From positions 1-10,782 of the forward strand of contig JAITLF010000171.1 of NCBI GenBank assembly GCA_031278025.1: a DNA stretch of 10,782 nucleotides, given 5' to 3'. The notes beneath the pieces were generated by a model. That model had not been told where the DNA came from. It did no database searches and was given only the letters and a program-made list of their open reading frames with translations. Below, piece after piece: positions 1 to 6,457 of this stretch. The position numbers and the translations under genes were made by a program. Positions within the stretch are counted from its first letter, which is position 1; each line of letters opens with the position of its first letter. Source of the DNA: Treponema sp. GTDB lineage: Bacteria > Spirochaetota > Spirochaetia > Treponematales > Breznakiellaceae.

Positions 1-248
1 CCCTGGCGGCGCGGCTTCCCGCCGAAGAACGGAAGCTGCTTACCGGGCTTTACCGTAATCTCAAGCTGGCCGTTTTCAGGGTAGGAATCGAAAACACCGC
101 CCTGATGAACTACCTCAACGGGATACGCGGTATTGTTTCCGACTTTATCGCCGCGGCTTTTCCCGACAGGAAGGGCAAGCTCTATACGCGGCGGGGCGGG
201 CAGGTTCACGCCGATATGCGGAGCATGGTCCTTGACCGGCAATTTTAG
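1..248 (+). CDS. flgN: FlgN-like flagellar export chaperone, 3' end only
   Basis: This is an open reading frame entering from the left edge, in frame from base 3, with 81 visible residues and a TAG stop at 246-248. The visible part is mostly charged and helical, with an N-x-A-L-M-N-Y-L stretch about 32 residues in and a basic, glycine-containing tail (YTRRGGQ, then LDRQF at the end). FlgN-family proteins are small helical cytosolic chaperones that bind the C-terminal helices of FlgK and FlgL and deliver them to the flagellar type III export gate. They often have such an N-x-x-L heptad region followed by a Y-x-x-x-G tail. The gene sits 29 nt upstream of flgK, the usual place for flgN, and location is much of the argument. 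The sequence similarity is weak and the N-terminus is missing, so an unrelated small flagellar-operon protein remains possible. Confidence 0.6.
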   Translation, partial: LAARLPAEERKLLTGLYRNLKLAVFRVGIENTALMNYLNGIRGIVSDFIAAAFPDRKGKLYTRRGGQVHADMRSMVLDRQF

Positions 249-266
249 GCCGGGAACCGGCGCCTC

Positions 267-283
267 AGGAGGATGCCATGACA
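267..283 (+). promoter_or_regulatory. Strong Shine-Dalgarno of flgK with an AGGATG (CsrA-like) core
   Basis: AGGAGGATG followed by CCATGA places a full Shine-Dalgarno 5 nt before the flgK ATG. The same segment contains AGGATG, the core of the CsrA consensus (RUACARGGAUGU, from known CsrA work). The flgL start has the same arrangement. CsrA is encoded in the same cluster, so repression by blocking the ribosome site is plausible. A strong Shine-Dalgarno contains GGA by its nature, so the regulatory reading is weak. Confidence 0.3.
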
Positions 284-2167
284 TCGACTTTTCAGGGAAT
301 TGAAATCGGCAAGCGGGGGGTGGTCGCCCACCAGCAGGCTTTGACGATAACCGGTCACAACCTGACCAATGCCAGCAACGAGGGTTATTCCCGGCAGCGG
401 GTGGAGCTTTCCGCCTTTGAGCCGATTTACCTGCCCGGCCTGAACCGGGAGGAAACGCCCGGACAGATAGGGCAGGGAACCATCGTTAGCCGCATTGAGC
501 GGATGCGGGACCAGCTTCTGGACAGGCGGATCATAGCCCAGGCCGGCGGTGAGGGGTACTGGACCGCCCGTGATCCCTATATCCGCATGATGGAACAGGC
601 GTATATGGAGGTGGGGGATACTTCCATCAGGGGGAAGATGGACGCCTTTTGGGATTCCTGGCAGGAACTTTCTGTATACCCCGCGGATATGGCGCCAAGA
701 ACAGCCGTGCTCGAACGGGGCAAGACCCTAATCGACGGGATTCACGAGCGCTTTAAGGCCCTCAAGGGGCTTCAGGATATGGTTGAGGAGGACATCCAGC
801 TTACGGTAAAGCGGGTGAACGAGCTTTCCCGTGAGATCGCGGGCCTTAACCGGGACATTCAGCGGATTCAGGCGCAGGGGGACAACCCCAACGACCTGCT
901 TGACCGGCGGGACCTTCTGGTTGACCGGCTTTCCTCAATTATTGACGTAACCGTTGACAGCCGGGACCCCAACGAATTTATGGTTCACACGGCGGGCTTT
1001 ATCCTGGTGCAGGGGCAGATAGGCCGCGAATTCGATCTGGTGACAGGCATAGAAAACGAGGGCTATTCGAAGATCATCTGGCGGGAAACCGGGGACGAGG
1101 CCCATTTTTCAAACGGGAGTCTCGCGGCCCTGCTGGATCTGCGGGATGAAACCATTCAGGGTGAGATTCAGACCCTGGACAACATGACCATGAACTTTAT
1201 AGACCTTGTGAACGAGGTCCACCGGGAAGGCTACGGGATCAACGGTTCCACGGGCCTTGACTTCTTTACCGAGCATCCCTTTGTGACCAACGTGAACGGC
1301 AACTATGACCGTGACGGGGACGGCGAATACGATTCCAGTTACATCTTCCGCATGAACGGAACCAATGTGCTCGAGGCGAAGGCCCAGATCGGGCTTGAGG
1401 GAACCATAACCCTTTCCGGCGCGGACGGCAATGTGGAAGTTCCCTACTACCCCACCGACACGGTGCGGGACGTTATCGGGCGGATCAACAACGCCGGCGC
1501 GGAAGTTGTGGCCCGGCTTAACCGCGACGGTTTTCTCTCCCTTAAAGGTACTACGGCCGAGGGTTCCATCGCGCCGGGGGGTAATCCCGACTTTGTGATA
1601 CGCCATGTGGAAGATTCCGGGCATTTTCTGGCCGGTTACGCGGGGTTGCTCAGCGGATCGGGCGCGGAAAACGCCTACGACTGGGGCGGCCCCGACGCGG
1701 TGGTCTCCCTGGCCGGCGGCGCCCGCGATTGGGCCGTGGCGCCCACCGCCCATCCCTCCGGCTGGATCGAGGTGAACCGGGCGCTTTTCAAGGACCCCGC
1801 GGCCGTGGCGTCGGGCTTTGGGGAAAATGGGCGGGCGGCCAACCCCGGTAACGGCGAGGCTGCCCTGGCGATTGCCGCGATCAGAAACACCGCCGTAACG
1901 GTGGGCAGGCTCGGCACTTTCGACGACTACTTCGCCGACGCTGTGGGCAGGATCGGCATACTGGGCGAACAGAGCCGGGAAGCCCTGGCAACGGAGAACC
2001 TTATTATGAAACAGCTTAAGGATATGCGGGAATCCGTTTCCGGGGTAAATATCGACGAGGAACTTGCGGCGATGATCAAGTACCAGCACGGTTACAACGC
2101 CGCGGCGCGGTTTATCACTACGGTCAATTCCCTGTACGATACGCTGATCAACCGTATGGGAGTGTAA
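278..2167 (+). CDS. flgK: Flagellar hook-associated protein 1 (FlgK)
   Basis: FlgK is the first hook-filament junction protein, exported through the flagellar type III system and assembled on the hook tip before FlgL. In spirochetes it works in the periplasm. The 629-residue product has the rod/hook N-terminal signature near residues 5-45 (G-x-x-A-x-Q-Q-A-L-x-x-x-G-H-N-x-x-N-A, then G-Y-S-R-Q). It ends with the matching C-terminal helix (SGVNIDEELAAMIKYQHGYN, then AAARFITTVNSLYDTLINR), which polymerises with the N-terminal helix and is the FlgN-binding end. A coiled segment lies at about 165-215, and a flagellin hook IN-like segment at about 370-430. An EF-hand-like acidic loop lies at 344-352. 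The length is above the roughly 550 residues of enterobacterial FlgK because of the middle domain. The ATG is preceded by AGGAGG at 267-272. The large opposite-strand frame at 1109-2089 is a GC-rich shadow. Confidence 0.96.
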   Translation: MTSTFQGIEIGKRGVVAHQQALTITGHNLTNASNEGYSRQRVELSAFEPIYLPGLNREETPGQIGQGTIVSRIERMRDQLLDRRIIAQAGGEGYWTARDPYIRMMEQAYMEVGDTSIRGKMDAFWDSWQELSVYPADMAPRTAVLERGKTLIDGIHERFKALKGLQDMVEEDIQLTVKRVNELSREIAGLNRDIQRIQAQGDNPNDLLDRRDLLVDRLSSIIDVTVDSRDPNEFMVHTAGFILVQGQIGREFDLVTGIENEGYSKIIWRETGDEAHFSNGSLAALLDLRDETIQGEIQTLDNMTMNFIDLVNEVHREGYGINGSTGLDFFTEHPFVTNVNGNYDRDGDGEYDSSYIFRMNGTNVLEAKAQIGLEGTITLSGADGNVEVPYYPTDTVRDVIGRINNAGAEVVARLNRDGFLSLKGTTAEGSIAPGGNPDFVIRHVEDSGHFLAGYAGLLSGSGAENAYDWGGPDAVVSLAGGARDWAVAPTAHPSGWIEVNRALFKDPAAVASGFGENGRAANPGNGEAALAIAAIRNTAVTVGRLGTFDDYFADAVGRIGILGEQSREALATENLIMKQLKDMRESVSGVNIDEELAAMIKYQHGYNAAARFITTVNSLYDTLINRMGV

Positions 2168-2283
2168 TTAATTGGCGAATAGCGGGCAGCAGTTGGAAGA
2201 TTGTTGGCCGAGGGGTTTGCGCGGCGGCGTCAGGGCCGTGTGAGTAGAGGGCGTGGGGGGTAGCGGAAAAGCGTTTTTGCGCC

Positions 2284-2302
2284 GGTTTTTAGAGCAAAAA
2301 CC
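2284..2302 (+). repeat. Small perfect hairpin in the flgK-flgL gap
   Basis: A 7-bp perfect stem (GGTTTTT / AAAAACC) has a 5-nt loop, AGAGC. The stem is AT-rich and is followed by CTTTGG rather than a T tract, so it does not look like an intrinsic terminator. Confidence 0.5.
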
Positions 2303-2312
2303 TTTGGAGCGC

Positions 2313-2370
2313 AGGGGGGGCGGACGGCGGCCCGTATCACGTCGCCCGCCGTACAGTAACAGCCCCCCCT
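2313..2370 (+). repeat. Nested GC-rich inverted repeat upstream of flgL
   Basis: The outer arms are AGGGGGGG (2313-2320) and CCCCCCCT (2363-2370), 8 bp. The inner arms are ACGGCGG (2324-2330) and CCGCCGT (2346-2352), 7 bp, with a 15-nt loop. The combined fold would be a very stable bipartite hairpin. It ends about 54 nt before the flgL ATG and is followed by CTGAATAATTATG rather than a clean U run. It could be an mRNA processing or stability element, an attenuator, or a degenerate intergenic repeat. The pairing is seen directly; the role is unknown. Confidence 0.55.
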
Positions 2371-2413
2371 CTGAATAATTATGTTTTAGTTTTCGACAGT
2401 ATAAGTGTTTTTT

Positions 2414-2430
2414 AGGAGGATGACATGAGA
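2414..2430 (+). promoter_or_regulatory. Strong Shine-Dalgarno of flgL with an AGGATG (CsrA-like) core
   Basis: AGGAGGATG followed by ACATGA precedes and includes the flgL ATG at 2425. Apart from one base between the motif and CATGA it is identical to the flgK start region, so the two junction proteins share one translation-initiation design. The AGGATG inside it fits the CsrA core. fliW and csrA have plainer sites (AAGGAA, AGGAAGG). Confidence 0.3.
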
Positions 2431-3687
2431 CGGGTTTCTACGGATATGCCGAACAACGATATGCAGTTTTACCTGAGGCGTCAGGAGGAGGGGCTGGCGG
2501 ATATTCAGAACAAGATTGCCGGACAGAAAAAAATGCTCATTCCGCGGGATGATCCCCTTGCCGCTTCCCACGCGGTGCGCTACGAGTCATACCTGGCGCG
2601 GCTTGAACGCTTTGAAAAGAACACCCTTTACGCGAAGGAGCATTACAACGAGGTTGACGCCTATCTAAGGCAGACCAACGATATTATGCAGAGGATACGG
2701 GAACTGTCGGTGCAGGGGGCTAACGGTACTTATACTAAAGAAGACCTTAAATTCATGGCGGTGGAGATAAACGAGCTGTTAAAGGAACTGGTGTCAATCG
2801 CAAATTCAACGGGGTCCGACGGCAAGCAGCTTTTTGCCGGGGACAAGGCTTTTACCGAGCCGTTCCGGGTGGTGGAAGGCGCGGTACAGGGGGGCGATAG
2901 TTCTTCGGAGCAGATACCGATGGTGACGGCGGTCGAATACCGGGGGGCCGGTTCGGCAAGGCGCGCCGAGATTACCGACAGGGCCTATTCGGAACTGGAC
3001 ATTGGCGGCGGCGAGGCGTTCTGGGCGGAGAAGATGCAGATCTTTTCGGGGACTGACGCTACCGCTTACCGGGCGGAAAGCGCGGGGGCCTTTTACCTTG
3101 ACGGGCAGGAAATTACCGTGAGTCCCGGCGACACGGTTTACGCGATAGCCGCCAAGATAAACGATTCCGCCGCGCCGGTTAAAGCCTACATCGATCCCGA
3201 AAACCGGGGGCTTGTGCTTGAGGGAACCAACGCCCACCTTATCAGGGCGGAGGACCGGCAGGATTCCCGCGTTTTACAGGATCTGGGGATCGTTACGTTT
3301 AACAGCGATCCCGCCGCCCCGAACTGGCATCCGGGCGCGAGGGTCTCGGGGGGATCGCTTTTCGACATGGTGATCCGCCTCCGGGACGCCCTGCTTCGCG
3401 GGGATCAGGACTTTATAGGAAGCCAGGGCATAGGCGGTATGGATCTGGCTATGGCCAACGTGCGGAGCAGGCTTGCCCTGAACGGCTCCAGGCAGGAACG
3501 GGTGGAAAGTACCTGGGAGCGGCTCAACACCGAGATACCCAATGTAACCGGGGCGCTTGGCCGGGAAAATTCCCTGGACTTCGCCGACGCCGCCGTGGAA
3601 CTGGGTATGATGCAGTTTGCCCACCGGGCGGCCCTGCAGACGGCGTCGAAAATACTGCCGGCTACCCTGCTTGACTTTTTACGCTGA
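2425..3687 (+). CDS. flgL: Flagellar hook-associated protein 3 (FlgL)
   Basis: FlgL is the second hook-filament junction protein, placed between FlgK and the first flagellin. The 420-residue product opens with the flagellin/FlgL-type helix (MRRVST, then QFYLRRQEEGLADIQNKIA) and continues with PRDDPLAASHAVRYESYLARLERFEKN, the DP-x-A signature of the family at about 41-60. A helix carrying IRELSVQGANGT lies at about 91-105. A flagellin hook IN-like segment lies at about 220-275, and the C-terminal helix (LDFADAAVELGMMQFAHRAAL) closes the protein. It is longer than the roughly 320 residues of enterobacterial FlgL, as in other spirochetes, because of the middle insertion. The gene lies 257 nt after flgK and 21 nt before fliW. 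The ATG follows AGGAGG at 2414-2419. Confidence 0.95.
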   Translation: MRRVSTDMPNNDMQFYLRRQEEGLADIQNKIAGQKKMLIPRDDPLAASHAVRYESYLARLERFEKNTLYAKEHYNEVDAYLRQTNDIMQRIRELSVQGANGTYTKEDLKFMAVEINELLKELVSIANSTGSDGKQLFAGDKAFTEPFRVVEGAVQGGDSSSEQIPMVTAVEYRGAGSARRAEITDRAYSELDIGGGEAFWAEKMQIFSGTDATAYRAESAGAFYLDGQEITVSPGDTVYAIAAKINDSAAPVKAYIDPENRGLVLEGTNAHLIRAEDRQDSRVLQDLGIVTFNSDPAAPNWHPGARVSGGSLFDMVIRLRDALLRGDQDFIGSQGIGGMDLAMANVRSRLALNGSRQERVESTWERLNTEIPNVTGALGRENSLDFADAAVELGMMQFAHRAALQTASKILPATLLDFLR

Positions 3688-3708
3688 TAACACTATAAGG
3701 AACGAAAT

Positions 3709-4158
3709 GTGAAGGCATCAACAAAACCCTATGGCACAATTGAAGTGGACGAGCGCCAGAGGATAAAATTTCCCGCGGGGCTTTTCGGTTTCGAATCGTA
3801 CAGGGATTTCGTCATCCTTGACGCGGACCGGCAGCCTTTCTATTGGCTCCAGTCTCTGGAAGTACAGGACTTGGCGTTTATCCTGGTAAATCCCTTTCTG
3901 TTCCGGCCGGACTATGAGCTGGACATAAGCGATGATGAGCTTAAGGATATAGGGATTTCCAGTCCGGACAAGGCCCTGGTATTTTCCATCGTCACCATTC
4001 CCGCCGACGGCGGCCCGATGACCGCCAATCTCCAGGGGCCGCTCGTCATCAACCGGGAACTGCGAATCGGCAAGCAGGCGGTGTTGGCCGATTCCCGGTG
4101 GAAGACCAGGCACAATATCGTGGAAGAACTGGCCGCCGCAAGGAAGGCGTCATGCTGA
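3709..4158 (+). CDS. fliW: Flagellar assembly factor FliW, CsrA antagonist
   Basis: FliW is a small cytosolic protein that binds flagellin and, when free, binds CsrA and relieves its translational repression. It thereby couples flagellin synthesis to secretion (known from Bacillus and other bacteria). The 149-residue product shows the family's features: [30 protein letters not shown] at residues 8-37, where the F-P-x-G-L-x-G-F/E motif is diagnostic, then [20 protein letters not shown] and a late N-L-Q-G-P-L-V-I-N motif near residues 106-115. The start is GTG at 3709, preceded by AAGGAA at 3697-3702. It overlaps an out-of-frame ATG-TGA. The 3' end overlaps csrA by 7 nt (ATGCTGA at 4152-4158), implying translational coupling of FliW and its target. 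Confidence 0.94.
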   Translation: MKASTKPYGTIEVDERQRIKFPAGLFGFESYRDFVILDADRQPFYWLQSLEVQDLAFILVNPFLFRPDYELDISDDELKDIGISSPDKALVFSIVTIPADGGPMTANLQGPLVINRELRIGKQAVLADSRWKTRHNIVEELAAARKASC

Positions 4159-4385
4159 TACTATCCAGAAAAGTCAACGAAAAGATAATGATCGGCGATG
4201 ATATTTCCATTTCGGTTATTGAAATACGGGGGGAACAGGTACGCATAGGCGTGGACGCCCCCAAAACGGTAAAGGTGTTTCGCGAGGAAGTGTTCGACGC
4301 GATCAGGGCCGAGAACAAGGCAGCCTCCGAATCCGCCCCCGTCTTTCCGGAACTGGACTTTTTGCAGGCAAAAGATAACAAGTAA
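4152..4385 (+). CDS. csrA: Carbon storage regulator CsrA (RNA-binding translational regulator)
   Basis: CsrA is a homodimer that binds GGA motifs in mRNA leaders, usually over the ribosome site. The 77-residue product starts [17 protein letters not shown] and continues through [18 protein letters not shown] to FREEV. L4, R6 and R44, the core RNA-contact positions, are all present. The C-terminus (after about residue 50) is longer and more acidic than the 61-residue E. coli protein, as in other FliW-regulated CsrAs, where the extension contributes to FliW binding. A longer reading frame is open from 4098, but the ATG at 4152 aligns with the universal family start, has AGGAAGG at 4141-4147, and overlaps the fliW stop. 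The gene is the last of the flagellar block. Confidence 0.96.
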   Translation: MLILSRKVNEKIMIGDDISISVIEIRGEQVRIGVDAPKTVKVFREEVFDAIRAENKAASESAPVFPELDFLQAKDNK

Positions 4386-4611
4386 CAGGCAACAGGTTTT
4401 GTTGTCCGCTATGCGCTTGTTCTTGTCTGCTGTTTGTTCCCCGCGCCCCTGCCACACATCGTCAGGCAGTTCCCCTATCCACGCGCTCCGTTCCCCTCCG
4501 GAAAATTGTGATGGATTAGTGTATTACAGGTAAAAAAGCAAATGCAGGAACCCTGAATTGTACCTCATGGCTACTTGAGTTTTTACGTTCATCCGACTAA
4601 AGTAAAAGGTG
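4386..4611. other. Gap between csrA and the LolA-like gene
   Basis: About 226 bp with no credible gene. The first 60 bases hold imperfect inverted repeats: AACAAG 4377-4382 with CTTGTT 4416-4421, enclosing CAACA 4390-4394 with TGTTG 4400-4404. These are not followed by a proper T run, so a csrA terminator is only weakly supported. The middle is pyrimidine-rich with three GTTCCCC copies (4436, 4469, 4490). The last 90 bases are AT-rich and hold GTAAAAA (4530-4536) inverted as TTTTTAC (4580-4586), plus a small CAGG-AAC-CCTG hairpin at 4545-4555. Confidence 0.5.
4575..4603 (+). promoter_or_regulatory. Possible sigma-70-type promoter for the lolA-rodZ-rimO unit
   Basis: TTGAGT at 4575-4580 and TAAAGT at 4598-4603 are separated by exactly 17 nt. 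The -10 matches consensus at four of six positions. Transcription would start at about 4610, almost on the start codon, giving an essentially leaderless mRNA; this argues against it. A promoter further upstream is equally possible. Confidence 0.2.
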
Positions 4612-5304
4612 ATGAATATATGTAGATTACGATCGGCTTTGTTTCTTTTTTTGCTGATTGGCCCGGAGCTTGCGGCGCAGGAGATTGTTACTGCGGAACG
4701 GTTTATGGAATCCGTTTCCGAGCGTTACGGGGGTATCAGGGATTACGAGGCCCGGATCGCCATAAGGTCGGGTAATACCGATATGTACGGGACGGTGAGT
4801 CACCTGGCTCCCTCCTTTCTACGGATCGACTTTACCACCCCCGCGGAACAGGTTATCGTCTTTGACGGGGAACTTTTGACGGTGTACCTTCCCGAATACC
4901 GGGCCGTGTTGAACCAGGTGGTCGGCGCGGGGAGACGGCCCGGCGCGTCGGGCGCGTCCCTGGCTTCCGCCCAGGGGTTAACCCTGCTCAGGCGGAACTA
5001 TGTTTCCACCTTTGTGACCGGGCCGGAACCGGTTCCGCTGGAAGAAGATTCCGGCGAGATGGTGGTAAAGCTCAGACTTACCCGCCGGTCAATTTCCGAG
5101 GGATTTCGGGAAATCATCCTGAGCGTTGATCCGGCGACCCGTCTTATCCGGCGTATAGAAGGCCGGACCATAGCCGACGGCCTGGTACGTTTTGATTTTT
5201 CCCAAATTCGGACCAATCAGGGTATTCCCGAAGGCCGGTTCCTGTACGATTCGCCGGCATCGGCAAACCTTTACAATAACTTTTTATTTCGTGATACCGG
5301 TTAG
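4612..5304 (+). CDS. LolA-like periplasmic outer-membrane lipoprotein carrier
   Basis: LolA-fold proteins accept lipoproteins released from the inner membrane and ferry them across the periplasm in a hydrophobic half-barrel. The product, 230 residues from the ATG, begins with a signal peptide: R5 and R7, then a hydrophobic core at about 9-17, with probable cleavage after LAA (residue 22). The mature part fits the family: FMESVSERYGGIRDYEARI, then strands YGTVSHLAPSFLRIDF and EQVIVFDGELLTVYLPEYRAVLNQ. It closes with a C-terminal DFSQIRTNQGIPEGRFLYDSP, the usual end of the barrel. A GTG at 4609 could also start it. I prefer 4612 because AAAGG (4605-4609) overlaps the GTG, although spacing to the ATG is also short. 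The next gene begins 17 nt after the stop. No gene symbol is given because spirochetes can have several divergent paralogues. Confidence 0.8.
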   Translation: MNICRLRSALFLFLLIGPELAAQEIVTAERFMESVSERYGGIRDYEARIAIRSGNTDMYGTVSHLAPSFLRIDFTTPAEQVIVFDGELLTVYLPEYRAVLNQVVGAGRRPGASGASLASAQGLTLLRRNYVSTFVTGPEPVPLEEDSGEMVVKLRLTRRSISEGFREIILSVDPATRLIRRIEGRTIADGLVRFDFSQIRTNQGIPEGRFLYDSPASANLYNNFLFRDTG

Positions 5305-5321
5305 GTATTCGGGGGATATCG

Positions 5322-6446
5322 GTGGAATCTTTAGGCAATAAGCTTAGAACCGCACGGGAAAGCAAGGGTTATAGCTACGATCAGGTGAGCAGGGAAACCA
5401 ATATTGCCGGCCGGTACATTCAGGCCTTGGAAGAGGAGGCATTTGACGTTTTTCCCGGCGAGGCGTATCTTTTGGGGTTTCTTCGGAATTACGGTGAATA
5501 CCTGGGGCTCAATCCCCAGGAGCTTCAAGCCGGTTACCGGGCGCTGAAAATTCAGGAGCAGCCTGTTCCGGTGGAACAGCTCCTCCATTCGCCGTCCCGC
5601 GCCCCGAAGATCATCCGGAATGTGGTGATTGTTATGCTGGTGTTGGCGGCCGGCGGCTTTGGGGTTTGGTTTTTCCTGAACCGGCCCCGGCGTATCGAAT
5701 CGGTAAATGTTATGGAACACCGGGATACGGTGAACCATCTGATGGACGGGCCTTCTCTGGAGCGCCGCTTTTACCGGGGTGATACGGTGTTGATTCCTCT
5801 GGGGGATAATAACTACAAGGTTGAGTTGACTTCTTTAGGCGAGGCGGTAACTCTGGATACTCCATCGGGAACAAGGATCATCGATCTGGGCCAGGAAGTG
5901 ACTATTGACCTTGACCAGGACTCTAACTACGACGTGGTTATCACGGCAATAGATTTTTCCAAAAGTAATCCCAATGACGGGGTTCAACTCCGCTTTGATG
6001 TGGAGTATTCGTCTGTCCCGGCCGAAACCGGCGGCGGACCGGCTGCGGGGACCGCGGGGACAGCCCCCGGCAGTACGGACACCGCTGTAAACGCGATGAC
6101 CGCGGCAAGCGCGCCGGTAGTCTTTACCTCGCCTAATCCCTATCCCTTTACCATACAGGCCAACTTCCAGGGTTACTGCCTTTTCCGCTGGGAAATTCTC
6201 GCGGAACGGGACCGGCAGGGCCGCAAAGAGGAGTATTTCCAGCGTTCTTCGGAGCTGAGTATCCTGGCGCAGAACGGTGTCCGCATCGGGGTTTCAAATG
6301 CGGCGGCGGTCAAGATTCAGGTGATAGGCGGCGGCCGTACCGTGCCGCTGGAGATCGGAAGCGCCGGCGAAGTAGTAGTCGCGGACATACGCTGGATACG
6401 GGACGAAGACGGCCGTTACCGCCTGGTCCTGCTTAGGCTGGAATAG
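5322..6446 (+). CDS. RodZ-like membrane protein with N-terminal helix-turn-helix
   Basis: The 374-residue product has the RodZ layout. Residues about 4-66 form a HTH_25-type domain (LGNKLRTARESKGYSYDQVS, then TNIAGRYIQALEEEAFD and YLLGFLRNYGEYLGLNP). A basic linker follows, then one transmembrane helix at about 101-119 flanked by NRPRR, then an extracytoplasmic part. A Gly/Ala/Thr/Pro-rich linker lies at about 235-268. The C-terminal beta domain, from about 275 to the end, resembles the RodZ C-terminal domain. RodZ links the MreB cytoskeleton to the peptidoglycan elongation machinery. Whether this protein does that is inferred; some HTH_25 membrane proteins do other jobs. The GTG start has GGGGGA at 5311-5316 (5-nt spacing) and aligns the HTH at the usual distance. 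The gene sits 17 nt after the LolA-like gene and 11 nt before rimO, so one transcript is likely. Confidence 0.78.
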   Translation: MESLGNKLRTARESKGYSYDQVSRETNIAGRYIQALEEEAFDVFPGEAYLLGFLRNYGEYLGLNPQELQAGYRALKIQEQPVPVEQLLHSPSRAPKIIRNVVIVMLVLAAGGFGVWFFLNRPRRIESVNVMEHRDTVNHLMDGPSLERRFYRGDTVLIPLGDNNYKVELTSLGEAVTLDTPSGTRIIDLGQEVTIDLDQDSNYDVVITAIDFSKSNPNDGVQLRFDVEYSSVPAETGGGPAAGTAGTAPGSTDTAVNAMTAASAPVVFTSPNPYPFTIQANFQGYCLFRWEILAERDRQGRKEEYFQRSSELSILAQNGVRIGVSNAAAVKIQVIGGGRTVPLEIGSAGEVVVADIRWIRDEDGRYRLVLLRLE

Positions 6447-6457
6447 CCCGGAACGCC

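Larger units (their letters stand above)
2168..2424. other. 257-bp structured, GC-rich gap between flgK and flgL
   Basis: No credible gene is seen. The + strand is rich in G runs (for example around 2246-2260 and 2314-2320). Two inverted repeats are visible: GGTTTTT at 2284-2290 with AAAAACC at 2296-2302, and a nested pair at 2313-2370 described separately. The last 50 bases become AT-rich. TATAAG at 2400-2405 could be a -10 element, but no good -35 box lies 16-18 nt upstream, so a flgL promoter is only a weak possibility. flgK and flgL are usually close together, so the length is notable. Confidence 0.6.

Noticed and set aside
1109..2089. 326-codon open frame on the - strand opposite flgK
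   Set aside because: It lies fully antisense to a clear flgK, has no family resemblance and looks like a product of GC-rich third-position bias.
2246..2330. Possible G-quadruplex in the flgK-flgL gap
   Set aside because: The G runs do not form four well-spaced runs of three; only a weak two-layer form is possible and the hairpin competes with it.
4098..4151. N-terminal extension of csrA from an upstream start
   Set aside because: CsrA universally begins MLIL; the ATG at 4152 has its own Shine-Dalgarno and the extension lies within fliW.
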